Source: Candidatus Falkowiibacteriota bacterium (lineage in GTDB: Bacteria; Patescibacteriota; Patescibacteriia; Patescibacteriales; UBA12465). From it: 34,624 bases of DNA. Made by a program: the position numbers and the translations under genes. Positions 1-7,235 of this stretch are shown one piece after another. Numbering within the stretch: the stretch's first letter is position 1; the number at the start of each line of letters is the position of its first letter. The stretch covers positions 1-34,624 of the forward strand of contig CAIZYV010000052.1 of NCBI GenBank assembly GCA_903937325.1, written 5' to 3'. Below the pieces are notes generated by a model that made no database searches, was not told the origin of the DNA, and saw only the letters and a program-made list of their open reading frames with translations.

Positions 1-1
1 C

Positions 2-745
2 CCCCTTTTAACTAAACGTTCTGATACAAAACGTGTAGCTATTATTTTAATTGCTTCCAACCGTGGCATGTGCGGTCCTTATAATGCCTCTATTATTAAT
101 AAGGTTAAAGAATCTATTCAGCGTCATCCCTCTGTCCCGGTTGATTTTATTTTAGTTGGTAAAAAAGCGGCGGCTGTTTATACACAAAATCAGACAGTCG
201 CGGCTGAATTTCCGAAAAGCGATCTTTTAAAAGATTCTGCTGAGGTATTACCGATAGTTAAAATGGTAACTGATGATTTTTTGAGCGGGCGTTATGATAA
301 GATTTTTGTGGCTTATACGGATTTTATTAGCCCGGCGAAGCAGATTCCGCGTGTTAAGCAATTATTACCCGTGGATATTGATTCTCAAGAAGGCTATCTT
401 GGTATTGTTGGTGATCCTAAAGTTAGCGTTAACAAAGAAATGTTGCTGGATAAGGAGAGTAAACATTTGGTGCCAAAATCCGGCTTTGAATATATTTTTG
501 AACCCAGTCCAAATGAAGTTTTAGATAAGATTATACCCCGTCTATTAGAGGTCCAGGTTTTTCAAGCTTTACTAGAAGCAAATGCTTCTGAACACAGTGC
601 TCGTATGAGCGCCATGCATCAAGCGACTGAAGCCGCTACCGATATGGTCCAGGAACTAACATTATTTTATAATAAAGCCCGCCAAGCCGGTATTACGGCG
701 GAAATAGCGGAAATCAGCGCTGGCGCTAACGCCCTGCTCGATTAA
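2..745 (+). CDS. atpG: F1 ATP synthase gamma subunit, 5' partial
   Basis: This is the central rotor-stalk subunit of F1 ATPase, which couples proton flow through Fo to ATP synthesis at the beta subunits. The open frame runs in from the window edge: the codons before the first ATG (position 68) encode a hydrophobic strand leading into NRGMCGPYN, which matches the family's DRGLCGGYN region. The ATG at 68 is therefore internal and the true start lies upstream. 247 residues are visible, so roughly 40-60 N-terminal residues are missing compared with the usual 280-320. The C-terminus is classic: ARMSAMHQAT, then LTLFYNKARQAGIT and EIAEISAGANAL. atpD follows 21 bases later, the normal order gamma-beta-epsilon. 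Substitutions such as P for G in CGPYN are mild. Confidence 0.97.
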   Translation, partial: PLLTKRSDTKRVAIILIASNRGMCGPYNASIINKVKESIQRHPSVPVDFILVGKKAAAVYTQNQTVAAEFPKSDLLKDSAEVLPIVKMVTDDFLSGRYDKIFVAYTDFISPAKQIPRVKQLLPVDIDSQEGYLGIVGDPKVSVNKEMLLDKESKHLVPKSGFEYIFEPSPNEVLDKIIPRLLEVQVFQALLEANASEHSARMSAMHQATEAATDMVQELTLFYNKARQAGITAEIAEISAGANALLD

Positions 746-766
746 TTGTTAATAAATTTTAAAAAT

Positions 767-2158
767 ATGTCTGACAAAAAAAATAATGATGGTAGCGTCA
801 AACAAGTTATCGGCGTCGTTGTCGATGTCTATTTTGCTGAGCGTCTGCCGGAGATTTACAACGCTTTAGAAATAGATTTAAACGGCAAGAAGTTGGTTCT
901 GGAAGTAGAGCAACATATCGGCGCTAATATGGTGCGTACTGTCGCTATGGGTTCAACTGATGGCTTGCAACGCGGTGCTAAGGTTGTTGATACGGGTTTA
1001 CCAATCAGCATGCCTGTCGGTCCGGAAACTTTAGGACGTATTTTTAATGTTTTAGGTGAGGCCGTTGACGGCAAAGAGACACCAAAGACAGTCAAGAAAT
1101 ATGCTATTCATCGTCCGGCGCCTAAATTTACTGAACAGTCTAGCAGCGTTGAAATTTTAGAAACTGGCATTAAAGTTATTGATCTCATTTGTCCAATTAT
1201 TAAAGGTGGTAAGGTGGGTTTGTTCGGTGGCGCTGGTGTCGGCAAGACGGTTGTTATTTTAGAACTTATCCATAATATTGCCAGTGAACATGGTGGCTAT
1301 TCGGTTTTTGCTGGTGTCGGCGAACGTACTCGCGAAGGTAATGATTTATATCATGAAATGAAAGATAGCGGCGTGTTAGATAAAGTTTCTATGGTTTTTG
1401 GTCAGATGAATGAACCGCCGGGAGCTCGCGCTCGCGTGGCTTTATCCGGTTTATCTATTGCTGAGTATTTCCGAGATGAAATGAATCAGGACGTGCTCTT
1501 TTTCGTCGATAATATTTTCCGTTTCACTCAAGCTGGCTCTGAAGTTTCCGCTCTTTTAGGTCGTATGCCTTCCGCCGTTGGTTATCAGCCGACTTTATCG
1601 ACAGAAATGGGTGAATTACAGGAACGCATTACTTCAACTAAAGACGGCTCCATTACTTCTATCCAGGCTGTTTATGTGCCGGCTGATGATTTAACTGACC
1701 CAGCTCCAGCCACCACTTTCGGCCACCTCGATTCTACCGTCGTTTTATCCCGTTCGTTATCTGAACTTGGTATTTACCCGGCAGTTGACCCACTTGATTC
1801 TTCTTCTATTATTTTAGATCCGAAAGTTGTTGGGCAAGATCATTATGAGGTGGCTCGCGGCGTACAGAAGATTTTGCAACGTTATAAAGATTTGCAAGAT
1901 ATTATTGCTATTTTGGGCATGGAAGAATTATCAACTGAAGATAAATTAATTGTGGGACGCGCTCGTAAAGTCCAGAAATTCTTATCCCAGCCATTTTCGG
2001 TGGCAGAAGCTTTTACTGGCCGACCGGGTAAATATGTTAAACTGTCTGAGACCGTTAAAGGGTTTAAGGCTATTTTGGATGGTTTGTATGATGATCGTTC
2101 CGAGGATGATTTCTATATGAAGGGCGGAATCGAAGAAGTTGCCGCTGTTAATGCCTAA
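767..2158 (+). CDS. atpD: F1 ATP synthase beta subunit
   Basis: Catalytic subunit of F1 ATPase. The Walker A loop GGAGVGKT is at about residues 154-161. It is followed by GERTREG, by the Walker B strand VLFFVDNIFRFTQAGSE, and by the highly conserved GRMPSAVGYQPTL. The C-terminal DELSEED-like segment reads MEELSTEDK and is followed by GRARKVQKFLSQPF. The length of 463 residues is normal. An in-frame TTG at 746, directly after the atpG stop, would add seven residues (MLINFKN), but ATG 767 gives the usual short N-terminus before VKQVIGVVVDV, so I chose it. There is no SD-like sequence ahead of it. Slightly unusual residues near the P-loop (LICPIIKGGK for LLAPYxKGGK) do not touch catalytic positions. 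The gene is co-transcribed with atpG and atpC. Confidence 0.98.
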   Translation: MSDKKNNDGSVKQVIGVVVDVYFAERLPEIYNALEIDLNGKKLVLEVEQHIGANMVRTVAMGSTDGLQRGAKVVDTGLPISMPVGPETLGRIFNVLGEAVDGKETPKTVKKYAIHRPAPKFTEQSSSVEILETGIKVIDLICPIIKGGKVGLFGGAGVGKTVVILELIHNIASEHGGYSVFAGVGERTREGNDLYHEMKDSGVLDKVSMVFGQMNEPPGARARVALSGLSIAEYFRDEMNQDVLFFVDNIFRFTQAGSEVSALLGRMPSAVGYQPTLSTEMGELQERITSTKDGSITSIQAVYVPADDLTDPAPATTFGHLDSTVVLSRSLSELGIYPAVDPLDSSSIILDPKVVGQDHYEVARGVQKILQRYKDLQDIIAILGMEELSTEDKLIVGRARKVQKFLSQPFSVAEAFTGRPGKYVKLSETVKGFKAILDGLYDDRSEDDFYMKGGIEEVAAVNA

Positions 2159-2163
2159 TTATT

Positions 2164-2604
2164 ATGGCCGAGAAAAAAAGTATTAAATTTGAAATCGTTA
2201 CGCCCGACCGAACTGTTTTGAAACAGGAAATTTTGCAAGTCAGCGTTCCGACTCAGGATGGCGAAATAACCATTTTGCCCGATCATATTCCTTTAGTTTC
2301 TATTTTAAAGCCGGGTATTTTAGAAATAAAAACCTTGGATCAAGAAACAGAGATTATGTCTGTGTCTGGTGGTTTTATCGAAGTTTTGCGCGATAAAGTT
2401 GTTATCTTAGCCGATACGGCCGAAAGAGCACAGGAACTTGATGAAGATAAAATTACTGCCGCCCGTGCTTTAGCGGAAGCGGCAAAAATTGAAGCTTTGA
2501 CTCGTTCTGATTATGATTTCTCGGCGGTTGCCGCGAAACTAGAAACAGAATTGGCCCGTGAGCGCGCTTTGCATAAATGGCGCCGCCTTAAAAATATTAA
2601 ATAA
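2164..2604 (+). CDS. atpC: F1 ATP synthase epsilon subunit
   Basis: Small stalk subunit that inhibits ATP hydrolysis and connects gamma to the c-ring. The N-terminal beta-sandwich is recognisable from KFEIVTPDR, then VPTQDGEITILPDHIPLVSIL (read with breaks) and SGGFIEVLRDKVVILADTAE. The C-terminal third is the helical hairpin (ITAARALAEAAKIEAL, ending in a basic tail HKWRRLKNIK). It starts five bases after the atpD stop, so it is translationally close to it. 146 residues is a normal length. It appears to be the last ATP synthase gene; the next gene begins 39 bases later with its own strong ribosome binding site. Confidence 0.95.
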   Translation: MAEKKSIKFEIVTPDRTVLKQEILQVSVPTQDGEITILPDHIPLVSILKPGILEIKTLDQETEIMSVSGGFIEVLRDKVVILADTAERAQELDEDKITAARALAEAAKIEALTRSDYDFSAVAAKLETELARERALHKWRRLKNIK

Positions 2605-2630
2605 TTCAAGTAAATAGATAAATAATAAAC

Positions 2631-2637
2631 AAGGAGG
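2631..2637 (+). promoter_or_regulatory. Strong Shine-Dalgarno site
   Basis: AAGGAGG lies six bases before ATG 2644. Most genes in this window have no recognisable SD, so this perfect site is exceptional. It fixes the start of the next gene and suggests high translation of it independent of the ATP synthase genes. Confidence 0.85.
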
Positions 2638-2643
2638 AAAACT

Positions 2644-3456
2644 ATGTTTGAAATTATGACAGAACAAAATGAAGTTCATGACACAAAACATGATCATGAG
2701 CAACACGAAAATCACGAAGCCTTATTTAATCAGGAATGGGAGAAATCTCAATTAAACCAGATTATTAAAGGTTTTAAAGACGGCCGACCTTTGTCGGAAT
2801 TAGTGGCTGAATTGCCTGGGTTTAAAGAATCTTTCCAGCATCCATTGGATTGTTTGGACTGTGCTGACGGCCGAGTTTGTTCTGGCCGCAAGCTAGGTCT
2901 GGCAGGCCAAGGAATTCTGTTAGGAGCTGATGACCAAGCCAAGCTCGATGCCAAAATTGCTGAGATTGAGAATTTGACCATTAGTGGTCATGAGAATTGC
3001 GGCGCCGCCGGCATTGCTTGCCAGGGAGCACCTGATAGTGATGAACAAGGTTATGCTTATACTAAGGAATTGGCGGCTAGAAATGGTCGTCCTTATAAGG
3101 AAATTCATAAAGATGAGTTTCGTTGTGCTGTTCATAATGAGCGCTGTCTTGTTTTAGAAGGTACTGGTCGTTTTGATGTAGCTAATCTCCAAGGATTTCC
3201 CGGACAATTTATTTCTTCCGCGGAGTATTTTGGTCTTAGCGAAGAATACCAGATGACCGAAGCCAAGGCTTTGATTGGCATTGCTTTAAGTAGTCATAGT
3301 TTTGGCGAACGCTTTGATCAGGAAAATCCTTTTTATCTTTTGATTTCCGCTGATAATCAAGAACAACTTGATAAGATGAAATCTTGGGCTGAAAAAGTGG
3401 CCGCTGATTATGAAGGCAGGGTTAAAGTTGATGCCTTTATTGCTCCAGAAAAATAA
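2644..3456 (+). CDS. Carbonic-anhydrase-like metalloprotein (divergent beta- or zeta/CDCA-type)
   Basis: A 270-residue soluble protein. Three elements appear in the order seen in beta-carbonic anhydrases: CADGRV at 73-78 (the CxDxR zinc/Asp-Arg motif), LAGQG at 86-90 (compare RNAGN), and SGHENCGAAG at 114-123 (the HxxC zinc motif). The predicted metal ligands are C73, H116 and C119, with the D75-R77 dyad. The C73-H116 spacing of 43 is shorter than the roughly 55 of typical beta enzymes, so this is a divergent member or a zeta/cadmium-type relative. The N-terminus is His/Glu-rich (six His in residues 12-24), and a second Cys/His cluster, CAVHNERC, lies at 161-168. The C-terminal 100 residues I do not recognise. 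No signal peptide or membrane segment is visible. It sits 39 bases after atpC and may be co-transcribed. CO2/bicarbonate interconversion is inferred, not shown. Confidence 0.6.
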   Translation: MFEIMTEQNEVHDTKHDHEQHENHEALFNQEWEKSQLNQIIKGFKDGRPLSELVAELPGFKESFQHPLDCLDCADGRVCSGRKLGLAGQGILLGADDQAKLDAKIAEIENLTISGHENCGAAGIACQGAPDSDEQGYAYTKELAARNGRPYKEIHKDEFRCAVHNERCLVLEGTGRFDVANLQGFPGQFISSAEYFGLSEEYQMTEAKALIGIALSSHSFGERFDQENPFYLLISADNQEQLDKMKSWAEKVAADYEGRVKVDAFIAPEK

Positions 3457-3474
3457 TTTTTTTATTTGGATTAT

Positions 3475-3507
3475 AAAAACCGCTAGCTTTTAGCCAGCGG
3501 TTTTTTT
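3475..3507. terminator. Bidirectional intrinsic terminator
   Basis: A CCGCT/AGCGG stem flanked by AAAAA on the left and TTTTTTT on the right. It lies between the carbonic-anhydrase-like gene (+) and uppP (-), so it can end transcripts from both sides. The paired core is short (five G/C-rich pairs plus A-T pairs). Confidence 0.8.
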
Positions 3508-3537
3508 ATTTGTCATTTAAAGACGAGTGCTAGAATT

Positions 3538-4317
3538 TTATAGTAATATCCAGGCCAATAAAATTAAGCCTAAAGCAATACGGTACCAGCCAAAGATTTG
3601 AAAATCATGCTTTTGAATAAATTTTAAGAAGAATTTTATACCTATTATAGCAGTTACAAAAGCGGTAATGATGCCGATACACCAAAAGAGCGGTTCCTGC
3701 CCCTGTAAAGTGGGGGGAGTTTTATATAAGTCGAGGATTGTTGCCGCTGCCATGGTTGGCAGAGCCAAGAGAAAGGAAAATTCAACAATATTTTTGCGCG
3801 AAACACCGAGTGAAATTCCACCCATGATGGTGGCGGCTGAGCGTGAGACGCCAGGGATAATGGCTAAGGCTTGAAAAACACCGATTAAGCCGGCTTGCCG
3901 ATAACTGAGGTCCGTTAATCTTTGTTCGCTTAATTCTTGATTTTTGCGAGCAAAATATTTTTCTAAAATAATTAGGATAATTCCTCCAATTAATAAAGCG
4001 GCGGCAACTAAAGGCAGGCTTTCCATCAGGTAATTTTTAACTAATTTATAGGCGGCTAGACCTATAATCGCGGTGGGAATGAAGGCGGCAGCAATTTTCA
4101 GAATTAATTTTGGTTCTTTAAGTAGTTTCTGAGCATATAAAGCCGCTACAGACAAGATGGCTCCGAGTTGTATAGAAATCAAAAAACTACTTAAAAAGTC
4201 GCTGTCAGGCAGATTTAAAGCCTTAGCAGCTATGATGAGATGGGCGGTGGAAGAAATTGGTAAAAATTCCGTAATGCCTTCGAGTAAGCCAAGTAAAATA
4301 GCAATGCTGATTGTCAT
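3538..4317 (-). CDS. uppP: Undecaprenyl-diphosphatase (UppP/BacA family)
   Basis: Integral membrane phosphatase that converts undecaprenyl diphosphate to the monophosphate carrier used for peptidoglycan and surface glycan export. It has 259 residues and is almost entirely hydrophobic with about eight membrane spans. Signature region 1 is EGITEFLPISSTAHL at residues 13-27 (E13, E17, S23, H26), and region 2 is PGVSRSAATI in the middle of the protein. In both motifs a glycine that is usual in the family (SSTGH, SRSG) is replaced by alanine; the catalytic Glu, Ser, His and Arg are kept. The gene is a single unit convergent with the gene to its left and divergent from groES. It works alongside murA, mltG and galU found in this window. 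Confidence 0.95.
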   Translation of the reverse strand: MTISIAILLGLLEGITEFLPISSTAHLIIAAKALNLPDSDFLSSFLISIQLGAILSVAALYAQKLLKEPKLILKIAAAFIPTAIIGLAAYKLVKNYLMESLPLVAAALLIGGIILIILEKYFARKNQELSEQRLTDLSYRQAGLIGVFQALAIIPGVSRSAATIMGGISLGVSRKNIVEFSFLLALPTMAAATILDLYKTPPTLQGQEPLFWCIGIITAFVTAIIGIKFFLKFIQKHDFQIFGWYRIALGLILLAWILL

Positions 4318-4437
4318 ATTAAAATTATTACGTGCTTAAGAAAGACTATTTTCTTAATTTTGGAGGATATTTATTACTTTAATTTTACTATATTTTTACT
4401 TTGTCCGCCAGCCTTTTTGCTGGACAATTATTATCCC

Positions 4438-4466
4438 TTGACATCCCTTACTAAAAGCCTTAAAAT
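4438..4466 (+). promoter_or_regulatory. Sigma-70/A-type promoter of groESL
   Basis: TTGACA (4438-4443), a 17-base spacer, then TAAAAT (4461-4466). The predicted transcription start is near 4473, immediately before the CIRCE operator, giving a leader of about 128 bases that is very T-rich near its end. Confidence 0.88.
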
Positions 4467-4476
4467 AGGCTTATGC

Positions 4477-4503
4477 TTAGCACTCGACATCTTTGAGTGC
4501 TAA
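4477..4503 (+). promoter_or_regulatory. CIRCE operator (HrcA binding site)
   Basis: A perfect TTAGCACTC-N9-GAGTGCTAA inverted repeat, 11 bases downstream of the -10 box and therefore at the start of the transcript. CIRCE is the binding site of the heat-shock repressor HrcA, so groESL should be HrcA-regulated. hrcA itself is not in the window. Confidence 0.97.
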
Positions 4504-4601
4504 TAAATATATTAATAAAAATTTTATAATATCAGCCAAAATAATCATTAAAATTTCTTAAATTTTTTCGATTTTTTTCATTATTTTTGGCCTTTAGCCT
4601 T

Positions 4602-4895
4602 ATGAAATTAAAACCACTTTCTAATCACGTAATTGTGAAAGCGGCTCCCCAAGAAGAGATGACTAAGTCTGGCATCGTTTTACCCGGTACCGCCGATAAG
4701 GATCGTCCGGAAAAAGGAGAAGTTATTGCTGTTGGTACTGGTAAAATTTTAGAGAGCGGCCAGCTTTTGCTGATGAGCGTTAAAATTGGTGATCAAGTTG
4801 TGTTTAAAAAATATTCTCCGGATGAAATTAAGATTGATAATGAAGACTTCTTAATTTTAAACGAGAGTGATATTGTCGCGATTTTAGAAGATTAA
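4602..4895 (+). CDS. groES: Co-chaperonin GroES
   Basis: The seven-fold lid of the GroEL folding chamber. The family framework is complete in 97 residues: MKLKPLSNHVIVK at the N-terminus, KSGIVLPGTA as the mobile loop that docks on GroEL, then GEVIAVGTG, VKIGDQVVFKKY and the terminal DFLILNESDIVAIL. I chose ATG 4602; an upstream in-frame TTG at 4587 would add five residues with no family support. The gene is the first of the CIRCE-controlled operon and lies 62 bases before groEL. Confidence 0.97.
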   Translation: MKLKPLSNHVIVKAAPQEEMTKSGIVLPGTADKDRPEKGEVIAVGTGKILESGQLLLMSVKIGDQVVFKKYSPDEIKIDNEDFLILNESDIVAILED

Positions 4896-4957
4896 TATCA
4901 TATTTAGTAATTTAGTTTTTTTAACAGGAAAATTGTTAATCTTAAATAATCAATCTT

Positions 4958-6628
4958 ATGTCTAAACAAATAATTTTTGATGAGAAGGCTCGTTTGGCCT
5001 TAAAGCGCGGCGCCGATCAGTTGGCTAACGCCGTTAAAGTAACTCTTGGTCCCAAGGGGCGCAATGTTGTTATCGATCGTAGCTATGGCGCGCCGATTGT
5101 CACTAAAGACGGTGTAACTGTCGCTCGGGAAATAGAATTAGAAGATAAATTTGAAAATATCGGTGCTAGCATCGTGAAAGAAGTCGCCTCTAAAACTAAT
5201 GATGCAGCCGGAGACGGTACAACTACCGCGACTGTTTTAGCACAGGCTATCATTCATAACGGTTTGAAATTAGTTGCGGCCGGTGTTAATCCGATCGAAA
5301 TCCGCAAGGGTATCGAAATAAGGGTTGCACAGATTGTGGCGGAATTGAAAAAAATGAGCAAGAGCATTAGCACTAAGGAAGAGATTGCTCAAGTCGGTTC
5401 TATTTCGGCTAATGACGAGGAAATCGGGCAGATTATTGCGGAGGCGATGGATAGTGTTGGCAAAGAGGGCGTAATTACTGTTGAAGAAGGACAGTCTTTC
5501 GGAATTGAGAAAGAAGTGGTTGAAGGTATGCAGTTTGATAAAGGCTATTCTTCGCCTTATATGATCAGCAATTCGGAGACGATGAAAGCGGAAATGAACG
5601 ATCCTTATATTTTAATTACCGATAAGAAAATTTCTTCTTTACAGGAAATTTTGCCTTTGTTGGAAAAAGTGGTGCAGTCTGGTAAAAAAGATTTAGTAAT
5701 TATTGCCGATGATATTGAAGGGGAAGCGCTGGCAACTTTTGTTGTTAATAAATTGCGCGGCACTTTCAATGTTTTGGGCGTTAAAGCTCCCGGTTTTGGT
5801 GATCGCCGCAAAGCGATGCTCGAAGATATTGCTGTTTTAGTCGGTTCTCATGTTATTTCCGAAGAAGTTGGTTTGAAATTAGATAAGACTGAACTGGTTG
5901 ATTTAGGGCATGCCCGCCGTGTTGTTTCTTCTAAAGATAATACGACGATTATTGACGGCGCCGGTGATAAACAGAAAATTACTGAGCGGATTGCTCAAAT
6001 TCGCCGCGAGAAAGATTTAAGCGATTCCGATTTTGACAAAGAGAAATTACAAGAACGTTTAGCGAAATTGGCTGGCGGTGTCGCCGTTATTAAAGTGGGA
6101 GCGGCCACGGAAACAGAAATGAAAGAGAAAAAATATCGTATTGAAGACGCTCTTAACGCGACTAAAGCGGCCGTTGAAGAGGGAGTCGTTCCTGGCGGCG
6201 GTTTAGCTTTAGCGATTGCTTGCTATGGCGCTGATTTTACTGGCTTTGAAAAAGAAATGAAGGATAGCAGTAATTTGTCTGCCGGAGAAAAAATTATTAA
6301 TCAGTCTGTTTTAGAGCCTATCAGACAAATCGCTAGTAATGCCGGTGTTGATGGTTCTTTGATTCTCCAGCGTATAATTGAGGAGAATAAGGGTGCACAG
6401 GCTGTGCGTGGCTATAATGCTGCTAATGGCGAATTTGTAGAAATGATCAAAGCTGGTATTGTTGATCCGACTAAAGTAGTTCGTTCTGCTTTAGAAAATG
6501 CTGCTTCCGCCGCGATGATGTTTTTAACTACAGAAGCTGTTATTACCGATAAGCCGGAGTCAAAGGGTTGTGCTTGTGATAGTGGTCATGCTCACGGTGG
6601 TGGCATGGACATGGGAGGAATGATGTAA
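4958..6628 (+). CDS. groEL: Chaperonin GroEL
   Basis: The 60-kDa chaperonin subunit; fourteen of them form the double-ring folding chamber closed by GroES. Diagnostic blocks are VTLGPKGRNVVID (28-40), the ATP-site GDGTTT (85-90), DNA-free apical domain sequences such as VEEGQSFGIE, the APGFGDRRKAMLEDIAVL block, and AAVEEGVVPGGGLAL near the hinge. The length of 556 is normal. The C-terminal tail begins with a short Cys/His-containing stretch (KGCACDSGHAHGGG) before MDMGGMM, instead of a plain GGM repeat. It is the second gene of the HrcA/CIRCE operon and is followed by a clear terminator. Confidence 0.98.
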   Translation: MSKQIIFDEKARLALKRGADQLANAVKVTLGPKGRNVVIDRSYGAPIVTKDGVTVAREIELEDKFENIGASIVKEVASKTNDAAGDGTTTATVLAQAIIHNGLKLVAAGVNPIEIRKGIEIRVAQIVAELKKMSKSISTKEEIAQVGSISANDEEIGQIIAEAMDSVGKEGVITVEEGQSFGIEKEVVEGMQFDKGYSSPYMISNSETMKAEMNDPYILITDKKISSLQEILPLLEKVVQSGKKDLVIIADDIEGEALATFVVNKLRGTFNVLGVKAPGFGDRRKAMLEDIAVLVGSHVISEEVGLKLDKTELVDLGHARRVVSSKDNTTIIDGAGDKQKITERIAQIRREKDLSDSDFDKEKLQERLAKLAGGVAVIKVGAATETEMKEKKYRIEDALNATKAAVEEGVVPGGGLALAIACYGADFTGFEKEMKDSSNLSAGEKIINQSVLEPIRQIASNAGVDGSLILQRIIEENKGAQAVRGYNAANGEFVEMIKAGIVDPTKVVRSALENAASAAMMFLTTEAVITDKPESKGCACDSGHAHGGGMDMGGMM

Positions 6629-6645
6629 TCTAAATTAAAGCTTTT

Positions 6646-6676
6646 AAAAGAGGTGGTTTAATACCGCCTCTTTTTG
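6646..6676 (+). terminator. Intrinsic terminator of groESL
   Basis: A 10-bp stem, AAGAGGTGGT with ACCGCCTCTT (one G-T pair), a five-base loop, then TTTTT. It starts about 17 bases after the groEL stop codon. Confidence 0.92.
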
Positions 6677-6685
6677 TTATTGTAT

Positions 6686-6714
6686 TTGGATGTCGCCTTC
6701 TTTTTTGCTATAAT
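6686..6714 (+). promoter_or_regulatory. Extended -10 promoter for the nucleotidyltransferase-mltG operon
   Basis: A perfect TATAAT (6709-6714) preceded by TGC (extended -10), with a weak -35 TTGGAT 17 bases upstream. The predicted start is near 6721, giving a leader of about 23 bases before ATG 6744. Confidence 0.7.
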
Positions 6715-6743
6715 ATGATTATAAAAAATAATGTTTTAAGTAT

Positions 6744-7235
6744 ATGTCGATTAAGAAAAAAGTCCCGATCGCGAAAAAAAAATCGGTGCTTGTCGCTGTT
6801 TCTGGTTATTTTAATCCTCTTCATGTCGGGCATTTAGAGATGATTAAATTGGCGAAGAAGTTGGGGGATAAGCTTGTGGTTATTGTTAATAATGATAAGC
6901 AGGTTAAGCTGAAAGGCCGGGTGTCTTTTATGTCCGAGCAGGATCGTGTAGCGATTGTTAAAGCATTGCGCGATGTTGACCGGGTTGTTTTAGCAGTTGA
7001 TGATTATCGCTGGCCTGACGGAGAAGTGCCGGTTATTAAAACTTTAGCCAAAGTGAGGCCTAATATATTTGCTAACGGTGGTGATCGTAAGAATTTAGCC
7101 AATGTGCCTGAATATGAAGTCTGTCAGAAATATAAAATTAAGATGGTTGATGGTTTGGGTAAAAAGATTAGAGCTAGTTCTACGATGATTGCCGAAGCCG
7201 CCGCCAAGAAAGAAAAATTAAATAAAAAGAAATGA
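6744..7235 (+). CDS. Cytidylyl/adenylyltransferase-family nucleotidyltransferase
   Basis: A 163-residue single-domain nucleotidyltransferase of the HxGH superfamily, which includes TagD, the HldE C-domain, FAD synthetase and CoaD. These enzymes transfer a nucleotidyl group from CTP or ATP onto a phosphate. The active-site motif GYFNPLHVGH is at residues 21-30, with VIVNNDKQV, then NGGDR around 112-116, and the terminal GLGKKIRASSTMI in the place of the ISSSxxR loop. A basic N-terminus (MSIKKKVPIAKKK) precedes the first strand. The exact substrate cannot be read; HldE-like or TagD-like activity for envelope precursors would suit the neighbour. The stop codon overlaps the next start (ATGA). Confidence 0.8.
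   Translation: MSIKKKVPIAKKKSVLVAVSGYFNPLHVGHLEMIKLAKKLGDKLVVIVNNDKQVKLKGRVSFMSEQDRVAIVKALRDVDRVVLAVDDYRWPDGEVPVIKTLAKVRPNIFANGGDRKNLANVPEYEVCQKYKIKMVDGLGKKIRASSTMIAEAAAKKEKLNKKK

Noticed and set aside
746..766. TTG start giving AtpD seven extra residues
   Set aside because: ATG 767 gives the family's normal N-terminus; the extra residues are AT-rich spacer translated by chance.
2644..3456. A new enzyme fused to a zinc-ribbon
   Set aside because: The C-L-D-C-A-D-G-R arrangement followed by GHENC fits the carbonic anhydrase pattern better than a CxxC ribbon pair.
4411..4433. GTCCGCCAGC...GCTGGAC hairpin upstream of the groESL promoter
   Set aside because: No T-tail on either strand and no known operator pattern; may be chance.
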